DNA from: UBA4738 sp002413305
GTDB taxonomy: Bacteria > Actinomycetota > UBA4738
Reading direction: 5' to 3'
Assembly: GCA_036847185.1 (NCBI GenBank)
Contig: DAIUAM010000010.1
Location: forward strand, 1 to 64,000
DNA length: 64,000 bases
A program made the position numbers and the translations under genes. The notes beneath the pieces were generated by a model. It did no database searches. It saw only the letters and a program-made list of their open reading frames with translations, and had not been told where the DNA came from. Below, piece after piece: positions 1 through 6,769 of the stretch; position 1 is the stretch's first letter, and each line of letters begins with the position of its first letter.

Positions 1-107
1 GTGAGCCTGGTGCGCTCCTTGCTTCGCTCCGTGGAACCTTCCTCGGGACGCAACCCTGCTGCGAGTGATGCTTGACCCCCTTCGACAGGCGATGGAGAAT
101 CGCCAAC

Positions 108-464
108 ATGTCCAAGAAGGAGATCGACGACTACCTCGACGGACTCGAGGAACCCAAGAAGTCCACCTTGGCACAGCTTCGCGACACCATCATGGGGATC
201 GTTCCTGATGCCGAGCAGGGCATCTCCTATGGCATGCCGGCGTTCAAGCTTCGTGGAAAGGTCATCGCTGGGTTCGCCGCGTTCAAGGACCACCTCAGTT
301 ACCTGCCGCACAGCGGATCAGTGATCTCTCAGCTCTCAAAGGAGACCGAGAGGTACACCTCGACGCCTGGATCCCTGCATTTCCCGATCGACAAGCCGCT
401 GCCCAAGTCGCTGGTGAAGAAGCTCGTGGCTCTACGCATGGCGCAAGCTTTCGAACAGCGATAG
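108..464 (+). CDS. DUF1801 / YdhG-like small protein
   Basis: About 118 residues. The segment GISYGMPAF near residue 40 followed by GFAAFKDHLSYLP is characteristic of the DUF1801 (YdhG/YyaI-like) fold, whose members include a putative iron chaperone; the biochemical role is poorly defined. The ATG at 108 is preferred over an upstream in-frame TTG at 72 because a GGAGA sequence lies about 9 nt before it. It stands alone, 75 bp upstream of a reductase-like gene on the same strand. Family membership is seen in the sequence; any role in iron handling is only family-based inference. Confidence 0.75.
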   Translation: MSKKEIDDYLDGLEEPKKSTLAQLRDTIMGIVPDAEQGISYGMPAFKLRGKVIAGFAAFKDHLSYLPHSGSVISQLSKETERYTSTPGSLHFPIDKPLPKSLVKKLVALRMAQAFEQR

Positions 465-539
465 CTCGGTTGGTGATTCCTACGCCTGGGTAGGGTCGGG
501 TTCGAAAGGCTCGGTAGCGCACGAACCCGAGGAGGCACC

Positions 540-1160
540 ATGACGAAGGTGACGACCGCCCTTTCGACCTCGCTCGATGGTTACATCGCCGGGCCCGGCG
601 ACAGCCCGGACCAACCCCTCGGGGTCGGCGGCGAGCGGCTGTTCAAGTGGTTCGAGGACGGAGACACCCCGAGTCGCTACTACCCCTCCTTCCGGATGTC
701 GGCGGCGAGCGCGATGTTCTTCGACGAAGAGGTCGCCGGCCGCGACGGCGCGAACATCGCGGGACGACGCACCTACGACATCGCGAACGCGTGGGAGGGC
801 CAAGGACCCCTGCCCGGGGTCCCTCTCTTCGTCCTGACCCATCAGGTCCCGGAGACCGTCCCGGAAGGGGGTCCGCCCTACACCTTCGTCACGGACGGCA
901 TCGAACGAGCGGTCGAGCTCGCGAAAGAAGCGGCGGGTTCGAAGGACGTCAGCCTGATGGGCGCGAGCCTGGTGCAGCAGTCGTTGCGCGCCGGACTCCT
1001 CGAGGAGATGACCATCCACCTGGTCCCGGTCGTGCTCGGTGGCGGCGTCCGCCTGCTCGACGGCCTGGAGCCCGGCACCATCGAGTTCGAACTGGTCAGG
1101 GTCGTCGACGCGCCTGGGGTCACCCACCTGACCTACCGGGTCGTTCGGCCATCCGCCTGA
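540..1160 (+). CDS. Dihydrofolate reductase family protein (RibD C-terminal-like)
   Basis: A 206-aa protein with the N-terminal STSLDGYIAGPGD pattern, a central GRRTYD and a late LGGGVRLLDG, all typical of the RibD C-terminal/DHFR-like superfamily that binds NADPH. Members reduce pyrimidine or folate-like substrates, but most stand-alone actinobacterial copies have no proven substrate. A clear ribosome site (GAGGAGG) precedes the ATG by about 6 nt. Not next to riboflavin genes, so a role in riboflavin synthesis is not supported by context. Confidence 0.8.
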   Translation: MTKVTTALSTSLDGYIAGPGDSPDQPLGVGGERLFKWFEDGDTPSRYYPSFRMSAASAMFFDEEVAGRDGANIAGRRTYDIANAWEGQGPLPGVPLFVLTHQVPETVPEGGPPYTFVTDGIERAVELAKEAAGSKDVSLMGASLVQQSLRAGLLEEMTIHLVPVVLGGGVRLLDGLEPGTIEFELVRVVDAPGVTHLTYRVVRPSA

Positions 1161-1181
1161 GGGCGCGGTGGGCGCCGAAAC

Positions 1182-1598
1182 TCAGGTCGACGCTTCGAGC
1201 TCCCCGACCATCCCCAGCGTCGCGTGGTACTCGCAGTGGAACTCGATGATCCCCGACTGCGGCCAGGTCACCGTGACCGGGGCCGACGTGCCCGGCGTGT
1301 TGACGTCCTGGTTGATCTTCTCGCTCTCGATGGTGAAGTTGTGCTTGGTGTTGCCCACGTTCTTGACGATGATCGTCACCTTCTGACCCGGCGTGCCCTT
1401 CAGCACGGTCGGGTCGAAGTAGAACTTCGAACCGTCGTTGTCGGCTTCGAGCGTGAAGGTGCTCCCGGAGACGGTCTTCGTCCCGTGGTCGTTCGCCTTC
1501 TCGCCGTTGATCGTGATCGTGCCTCCGCCCTTGCTGCACGCCGAGGCGAGCATCGCGAACGCACCGATGAACACGACGAACTTGCCGATCCTTGGCAT
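1182..1598 (-). CDS. Cupredoxin-domain lipoprotein
   Basis: 138 residues. The N-terminus has a short signal peptide ending in a lipobox, LASAC, with the lipidated Cys at residue 21. The rest is one cupredoxin domain. Type-1 copper ligands are apparent: H86 (TKHNF), C122 and H125 (FHCEYH) and M130 (GM). It should be anchored outside the cytoplasmic membrane and carry electrons or bind copper. The ATG at 1598 follows GGGAGGG by about 5 nt; longer readings upstream collide with mutY. It lies just downstream of mutY on the same strand with an 89-bp gap, so it may have its own promoter. Confidence 0.88.
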   Translation of the reverse strand: MPRIGKFVVFIGAFAMLASACSKGGGTITINGEKANDHGTKTVSGSTFTLEADNDGSKFYFDPTVLKGTPGQKVTIIVKNVGNTKHNFTIESEKINQDVNTPGTSAPVTVTWPQSGIIEFHCEYHATLGMVGELEAST

Positions 1599-1687
1599 GG
1601 GCCACCCTCCCGTGTGTGCGGGTCGTCGGTGGGGATACGGGCTAGGTGCGCCACCGGATCTTCGGCGTGGCCCGTTTTCGGTGGCGC

Positions 1688-2536
1688 TTAGTCCGCGACG
1701 GCGAACCTGGAGCCTGCGCGGTCTTCGACCACACCTTCGGAGCGCAGCGCCCGGACGGCCGCATCGACCCGGTCGCCGTCCAGGCCGGTCCGTTCGACCA
1801 GCTCGCCGCGAAGGAGCGGGCCGCCCTCGAGCAGGAGCCGGAGCACGGCGCCACGGGCTTCCCGGGTCGAACCTTCGAACCGGCCCTGGGTGCGAGCCGA
1901 GGGCGCCGCTTCCCGCCCGCTCTGCCGGAAACGGCAGGACGGAGCCAGGGGACAGGCCGGGCACCGCGGTTGTTGCCGGCAGAGCTCGCGCCCGAGATCC
2001 ATCAGCGCCTGGTTCCACTCGCCGGCCCCGAGCTCCGAACCGGCCTGCCATCCCGTGGCAATCTCCCCCAGAGTGGCGCGGGGGAGCTCCAGCGGTTCGG
2101 CACCGGCCCTCGACCGCGCCACCACGCGGGCCACGTTCACGTCCAGGGCGGGGACCGGCAGCCCGAAGGCCAGGGAGGCCACGGCCGCGGCCGTGTAGGG
2201 ACCGATGCCGGGCAACGTCGCCAGCACCGCCGGGTCCGATGGGACGCGCCCCCCATGGTCCCGAACGACCGCCCGCGCGGCCTCCGACAGCGCCACCGCC
2301 CGGCGGTTGTACCCCAGCCCGCGCCACTCCCATAGCACCTCCGACCGGGGCGCGCCGGCCAGCGACCTCACCGTCGGGAAGCGCCGAAGGAACGAACGGT
2401 ACGCGGGAACGACCCGCGCGGCCTGCGTCTGCTGCAGCATGACCTCGCTGACCAGCACCCGGTACGCGTCCGGCTTCGACGTGCGCCACGGGTAGGCGCG
2501 GCGTCGAGGTTCGTACCAGGCCCGAAGCGCGTCCAT
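1688..2536 (-). CDS. mutY: A/G-specific adenine glycosylase MutY, short form
   Basis: 282 residues; removes adenine mispaired with 8-oxoguanine in base-excision repair. Seen: the glycosylase helix SEVMLQQT with the catalytic Glu at 31, the helix-hairpin-helix LPGIGPYTAAAV at 108-119, and catalytic Asp132 in ALDVNVAR. Four cysteines (186, 192, 195, 201) can hold the 4Fe-4S cluster, but the first spacing is x5 where the usual MutY pattern is x6. The C-terminal NUDIX-like domain that reads 8-oxoG is missing; instead about 70 residues resembling a small winged helix follow. The mobile PEBP unit has inserted just upstream of this gene. Confidence 0.88.
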   Translation of the reverse strand: MDALRAWYEPRRRAYPWRTSKPDAYRVLVSEVMLQQTQAARVVPAYRSFLRRFPTVRSLAGAPRSEVLWEWRGLGYNRRAVALSEAARAVVRDHGGRVPSDPAVLATLPGIGPYTAAAVASLAFGLPVPALDVNVARVVARSRAGAEPLELPRATLGEIATGWQAGSELGAGEWNQALMDLGRELCRQQPRCPACPLAPSCRFRQSGREAAPSARTQGRFEGSTREARGAVLRLLLEGGPLLRGELVERTGLDGDRVDAAVRALRSEGVVEDRAGSRFAVAD

Positions 2537-2579
2537 CGGGCCGAACCGCAGCGCATCCGCGGGTACCGGCTCGCTTCGC

Positions 2580-2595
2580 GGTAGTGTCTCAGTTT
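2580..2595 (+). repeat. Left terminal inverted repeat of the PEBP unit
   Basis: GGTAGTGTCTCAGTTT, exact inverse of 3250-3265. The 8 bp before it (2572-2579) equal the 8 bp after the right end. It ends 14 bp from the PEBP stop codon. Confidence 0.85.
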
Positions 2596-2609
2596 GGGGA
2601 GGCGTGGGC

Positions 2610-3137
2610 CTACCTCTCGTACCAGCCCTCCAGGAAGGCGCGTCCCAGTGTCCCGTTGAATAGGCTGAACATCAGCCAGGCGGGCGTCGCTCCCCTGTCA
2701 ATCTCGATCTTCTCGGCCTCGAGGGCGAGGGCCGCGAAGATGTAGCGGTGCTTTCCAGTGCCCGGCGGCGGCCCGGCGCCAGCGTACCGCATCGTTCTGG
2801 CGTCGTTCGGGAGATGAAAGGCGCCCTCCGGGAGCCCGTTGCCGGACTCGTCGCCGGCGCCCGCAGGCAGCTCGGTGACGTTGCGGGGAATGTTCAGCAC
2901 GGCCCAGTGCCAGAAGCCGGTAACCGTGGGCGCTTCGGGGTCGCACATGGTGACCACGAAGCTCTGCGTCTCCAAGGGGAAGCCGCTCCAGGAGAGCTGC
3001 GGGGAAACGTCCTGGCCGCCGGCGCCGAAGATGCCGCTGACCTGCGGCATCGCCAGCTTCTCGCCCTCCCGCAGGTCGCTGCTGGTCAGAGAGAAGGAGG
3101 CCGCTGGAGGAAGGTTCTCGTAGGGATTCCAGCTCAT
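2610..3137 (-). CDS. YbhB/YbcL-type PEBP (Raf-kinase-inhibitor-like) protein
   Basis: 175 residues. The phosphatidylethanolamine-binding-protein fold is shown by the ligand-pocket motifs DVSPQLSW, CDPEAPT and GFWHWAVLNIP and the later KHRYIF. Bacterial YbhB/YbcL proteins are small soluble proteins of uncertain role. The ATG at 3137 follows a perfect AGGAGGAG. The gene fills almost the whole of the 686-bp unit bounded by inverted repeats, so it is most likely cargo, not part of the host operon with mutY. No transposase-like feature is present in it. Confidence 0.88.
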   Translation of the reverse strand: MSWNPYENLPPAASFSLTSSDLREGEKLAMPQVSGIFGAGGQDVSPQLSWSGFPLETQSFVVTMCDPEAPTVTGFWHWAVLNIPRNVTELPAGAGDESGNGLPEGAFHLPNDARTMRYAGAGPPPGTGKHRYIFAALALEAEKIEIDRGATPAWLMFSLFNGTLGRAFLEGWYER

Positions 3138-3249
3138 ACAGACTCCTCCTGTCCTGAGGTGGAGGTTGAGCGTTCAGTCTAGCAATGCGGCGATCTCTCC
3201 AAGTGTCCAGACGCATGACCGCTCAGTCATCCTTCAGGCGCAGCCTCTC

Positions 3250-3265
3250 AAACTGAGACACTACC
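3250..3265 (-). repeat. Right terminal inverted repeat of the PEBP unit
   Basis: AAACTGAGACACTACC, exact inverse of 2580-2595, followed by the direct repeat CGCTTCGC at 3266-3273. A close relative of this end occurs at 38722-38737. Confidence 0.85.
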
Positions 3266-3319
3266 CGCTTCGCGCGCCGAAGCGTTCGGGAGTACCCTCC
3301 CAGCCGGGAGAGGGGGACG

Positions 3320-3709
3320 TTGGTCACGATCCGAGAGGTCATGAGCACCGAGCTGGTCACCGTGTCGCCGACCGCGACGGTGGCGGAGGCGGCCACGGTG
3401 ATGGGTGGGCGCAAGGTCGGTTCGGCCCTGGTCATGGACGAGGGCGAGCTGGCCGGCATCTTCACCGAACGCGACATCCTGCGCGCCCTCTCCCAGGACT
3501 TCGACGCCCCGGGCCATCCCGTATCGCACTGGATGAGCCGGGAGCCGAAGTGCATCGACCCGGAGGCTTCCGTGGAGGACGCGCTGAACGGGATGCTCGA
3601 CGGGCACTTCCGGCACTACCCCGTGTCGGAGGGCGGCACGATCATCGGAGTGGTGTCGATGCGCGACCTGTCGCGGGCGGCGGCGGAGGAGCGGCCAGGC
3701 CGGACCTGA
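3320..3709 (+). CDS. CBS-domain-pair protein
   Basis: 129 residues forming two CBS motifs back to back: VREVMST-type start, GSALVMDEGELAGIFTERDILRA, then HFRHYPVSEGGTIIGVVSMRDL. CBS pairs sense adenosine ligands and usually control another protein; here no effector domain is fused. The start is a TTG at 3320 preceded by a strong GAGAGGGGG site; an ATG at residue 8 is the alternative. Its right end is 33 bp from the next gene on the same strand. The partner is not evident from context. Confidence 0.85.
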   Translation: MVTIREVMSTELVTVSPTATVAEAATVMGGRKVGSALVMDEGELAGIFTERDILRALSQDFDAPGHPVSHWMSREPKCIDPEASVEDALNGMLDGHFRHYPVSEGGTIIGVVSMRDLSRAAAEERPGRT

Positions 3710-3741
3710 CGCTCCGGGCCATCCGCGTATGCTGCTCGGTC

Positions 3742-4884
3742 GTGCGGCTGTTCGACGAGGGGTCGGGAGCTTTTCGCGAGGTCGAGATCCGGCCGCGCAT
3801 GACGGTGTACGTCTGCGGCATCACCCCGTACGACAGCGCGCACCTCGGCCACGGCTTCGTGTACACGCAGTTCGACGTACTGGTGCGCTACCTCCGGCAC
3901 CTCGGCGCTAACGTGGTCCACGTCCAGAACGTGACGGACGTCGACGACGACATCCTCCGGGTGGCTCGGCAGCGCGGGGTCGACTACCGGGAGCTGGCCG
4001 AACGGGAGACCCGCGCATTCGAGCGGACGATGGGCGCGATCAACATCACCCCGCCCACCCACTCGCCGCTGGCCAGCGAGTTCGTCCCGCAGATCGTGGG
4101 TGAGGTCCGGGCGCTGGTCGAAGCCGGGCACGGCTACGAGCGCGACGGCACCGTGTATTTCCGCATCGCCTCGTGGCCGCCGTACGGCGAGCTCTCGGGA
4201 CTGGCCCGCGAAGAGATGCTGCAGTTGGCAGCCGAACGGGGCGGGCACCCGGAGGACCCGAACAAGGACGACCCGCTGGACTTCGTCCTGTGGCAGCGGT
4301 CGCTCCCGGACGAGCCGTCGTGGGACAGCCCGTGGGGGAAGGGCCGGCCGGGGTGGCATATCGAATGTTCGACCATGGCCCGGAGCCTGCTCGGCCAGCC
4401 GTTGGACGTCCACGGCGGGGGGAAAGACCTGATCTACCCCCACCACGAATCCGAGCGGGCTCAGGCGCTGGCCCTGCCGGGTTCGCCCGAGCCCTTCGTC
4501 CGGCACTGGATGCACGCCGGCACCGTGCACATGGCCGGGGAGAAGATGAGCAAGTCGCTCGGCAACCTGGCCTTCGTCGCCGACCTGCTCGAGCGGCACG
4601 CGCCGAGGGACATCCGTACCTTCCTCCTCCGCCAGCACTATCGGCAGGACTGGGCGTTCGACGAGGCGCAGCTCGAACAGGAGCCCGCCATGCGGTCCAT
4701 CCGGTATGCGCCGGACCACTTCGCCGAGCAGCCCCCGATGCGCGAGCAGTTCTTCGGAGCGCTCGATGAGGACCTCGACACGCCGTCCGCGCTGCGGTGC
4801 CTGGAGGTGGCGCGGCTCTCCCACCACCCGGGCGCGCCGGCCTTCATCGCCGAAGCCGAATCGATCCTCGGCCTGGACTTCTAG
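3742..4884 (+). CDS. mshC: MshC-like cysteine ligase (class I CysRS family)
   Basis: About 380 residues. Class I synthetase signatures are present: YVCGITPYDSAHLGHG near residue 20, the zinc-site Cys in WHIECST, HGGGKDLIYPHHE, and GEKMSKSLGN. The protein is much shorter than a CysRS (about 460 aa) and ends soon after IRTFLLRQHYRQDWAF, a tail typical of MshC, which joins cysteine to glucosaminyl-inositol in mycothiol synthesis. A short CysRS cannot be excluded without alignment. The start is a GTG at 3742 with no clear ribosome site. Its stop overlaps the convergent GH15 gene by 4 bp. Confidence 0.72.
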   Translation: MRLFDEGSGAFREVEIRPRMTVYVCGITPYDSAHLGHGFVYTQFDVLVRYLRHLGANVVHVQNVTDVDDDILRVARQRGVDYRELAERETRAFERTMGAINITPPTHSPLASEFVPQIVGEVRALVEAGHGYERDGTVYFRIASWPPYGELSGLAREEMLQLAAERGGHPEDPNKDDPLDFVLWQRSLPDEPSWDSPWGKGRPGWHIECSTMARSLLGQPLDVHGGGKDLIYPHHESERAQALALPGSPEPFVRHWMHAGTVHMAGEKMSKSLGNLAFVADLLERHAPRDIRTFLLRQHYRQDWAFDEAQLEQEPAMRSIRYAPDHFAEQPPMREQFFGALDEDLDTPSALRCLEVARLSHHPGAPAFIAEAESILGLDF

Positions 4885-6719
4885 AGCTGCGGTTGGTGTT
4901 CGGCCATCGCCACCGCCGCGGCGATGTGGGAGAGGTGCGTGAGCCCGATCGGAAAGTTCCCGAGCATCTCGCCGGTGGCCACGTCGAACTCCTCGGAGAA
5001 GAGCCCGAGGTCGTTGCCGGTCGAGACGGTCCGGTCGAACACCACCCGCGCTTCGTCGTACCTGCCCTGGTGCGCGTAGCACTCGGCGAGCCAGAACGAG
5101 CACGCCAGGAACGCCCCCTCCTTCCCTCTCAGGCCATCGGCGCCCTTGTACCGCAGCAGCAACCCGTCCTGGTCCAGTTCCTTCCTGATCTGGTCGGTGG
5201 TCCGGATCATCCGCGGGTCGTCGTGGTCGACGAACCCGGCGGTCGGAAGGAGCAGCAACGAAGCGTCCATGGTCTTCATCCCGAACGACCGAACGAAGAC
5301 GCCTCGGTCCCGGTCGTAGCCCTTCGTCTCGATCGCTCTTCGGATGCGGTCGCGGGCGAGCGTCCACCGCTTGACCGGCGCGGCCCGGGCGGACGCTTCG
5401 GCCAGCCGGAGGCCGCGGTCCAGAGCGACCCAGCACATCGCCTTCGAGTGGACGAAGTGCAGCGGGCGGCCCCGGACCTCCCAGATCCCCCGGTCCGGCT
5501 CGGTCCACAGCCGGGCGGCGGCGTTGCACAGCTCGAGGATGAACCGCCAGTAGTCGTCGTCCGGCGAATGGCCCCGCTCGTGCCACCGCCAGGCGAGGTC
5601 GAGCAGCTCGCCGAAGACGTCCAGCTGGAGCTGCGTTGCCGCCGCGTTGCCCGCCCGGACGGGGCGAGCCCCACGGTAGCCCTCCAGCTTCGGCAGCTCG
5701 AGCTCGGACAGGCGGCGCTCCCCGCCCACGCCGTACACGATCTGCAGGTCGCCGGCATTGCCCGCCGCGCTCCGCTCCACGAACCGGCGGAACCCGTCGG
5801 CTTCGGACTCGTACCCCAGCTCGACCAGCGAGCGGACGGCGAAGCTCGAATCGCGGATCCAGCTGAATCGGTAGTCCCAGTTGCGGGAGCCTCCCGGCGC
5901 CTCGGGGAGCGACGTGGTCGGCGCGGCCACGATGGCTCCGGTGGGCGCGTGCTGGAGCGCCTTCAAGGCGATGGCGGACCGGAGCGCGGCCGCCATATCG
6001 GGGCCTTGCAGCCGCGTCTTGCCGGCCCACCGGCGCCACCAACCGAGCGTCTCCTCGAGCCGCCGGTCCAGCTCACCCGCCTCCGGGGGGGACGGGTGTT
6101 CGTCGTCGATCGTCTCCGGGCGCATGAACTGCATCGACAGGCGGTGGCGCTCGCCGGCCGGGACGGAGAAACGCGAGACGAGGTCATGGTCGACGGTTCC
6201 GAGCCCGCCGTCGAAGGCGACCAGCAACCCGTCGTTGCCGCCGATCGCGCTGAAGAAGTTCGGTCCCTCCTGGCGGATCCAGGGGCGGACCTCCCCGTAG
6301 TCGAACCGCGGGCAGACCTCCAGTGCGAAGTCGATCCGGCCGCGCACACCCTCCACGATCCGGAGCACCTGGCGGAAGGGGTCGTGCGAACCGCCCTTGC
6401 GCATAGTGAAGCAGTCGAACAACCGCGCTTCGCCGCCGCCGGTGCGGAAGGTGGTCTCGAGGACCAGCGTGTCGTCCACGTACCGGCGGGACGTCGAACA
6501 CTTCACGCCATCCGGGCGGATCTGGCAGAACCCGCCGCGCCGCCAGTCCAGGACCCGCCCGAAACAGCTTCCCGAGTCGAACCGTGGGAGGCAGCACCAG
6601 TCGATCGAGGCAACCTCGGAGATCAGAGCGGACGAGTGGCAGTCCCCGATCAGCGCGTAGGTCGAGATCGGCGGATAGGGGCCGCCCTTCGCTCGAGTCG
6701 TCGGCACGGTGCTCACCAT
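4881..6719 (-). CDS. Glycoside hydrolase family 15 (glucoamylase/trehalase-like)
   Basis: 612 residues, the usual length for bacterial GH15 proteins with an N-terminal super-sandwich domain (about 1-230) and a C-terminal alpha/alpha toroid. Seen are the N-terminal IGDCHSSALIS and SIDWCCLPRFDS, the toroid motif SRNWDYRFSWIRD near residue 300, and the late GKEGAFLACSFWLAE that holds the second catalytic Glu. It should hydrolyse alpha-glucosidic bonds such as those in trehalose or maltodextrins. There is no signal peptide, so it is cytoplasmic. A GAGGAG site precedes the ATG. No glycogen or trehalose genes are adjacent. Confidence 0.87.
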   Translation of the reverse strand: MVSTVPTTRAKGGPYPPISTYALIGDCHSSALISEVASIDWCCLPRFDSGSCFGRVLDWRRGGFCQIRPDGVKCSTSRRYVDDTLVLETTFRTGGGEARLFDCFTMRKGGSHDPFRQVLRIVEGVRGRIDFALEVCPRFDYGEVRPWIRQEGPNFFSAIGGNDGLLVAFDGGLGTVDHDLVSRFSVPAGERHRLSMQFMRPETIDDEHPSPPEAGELDRRLEETLGWWRRWAGKTRLQGPDMAAALRSAIALKALQHAPTGAIVAAPTTSLPEAPGGSRNWDYRFSWIRDSSFAVRSLVELGYESEADGFRRFVERSAAGNAGDLQIVYGVGGERRLSELELPKLEGYRGARPVRAGNAAATQLQLDVFGELLDLAWRWHERGHSPDDDYWRFILELCNAAARLWTEPDRGIWEVRGRPLHFVHSKAMCWVALDRGLRLAEASARAAPVKRWTLARDRIRRAIETKGYDRDRGVFVRSFGMKTMDASLLLLPTAGFVDHDDPRMIRTTDQIRKELDQDGLLLRYKGADGLRGKEGAFLACSFWLAECYAHQGRYDEARVVFDRTVSTGNDLGLFSEEFDVATGEMLGNFPIGLTHLSHIAAAVAMAEHQPQL

Positions 6720-6769
6720 ACCCGGGCACTCCTCGGCCGGCTGCCGACCGGGTAGGGTTCGAACTCACC

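Larger units (their letters stand above)
2580..3265. mobile_element. 686-bp transposon-like unit carrying only a PEBP gene
   Basis: The left end at 2580-2595 reads GGTAGTGTCTCAGTTT and the right end at 3250-3265 is its perfect inverted copy. Both are flanked by the same 8-bp direct repeat CGCTTCGC (2572-2579 and 3266-3273), as left by transposition. Inside is one gene (2610-3137) with its upstream region and no transposase, so the unit must have been moved in trans. An 8-bp duplication and ends beginning GG..TGT recall IS6-type elements, but the family is not established. The interior looks less GC-rich than its surroundings. Confidence 0.8.

Noticed and set aside
1182..2489. 435-aa fusion of an open frame with the cupredoxin
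   Set aside because: The upstream part is out of frame with mutY, which is clearly real; the cupredoxin has its own ATG, signal peptide and ribosome site.
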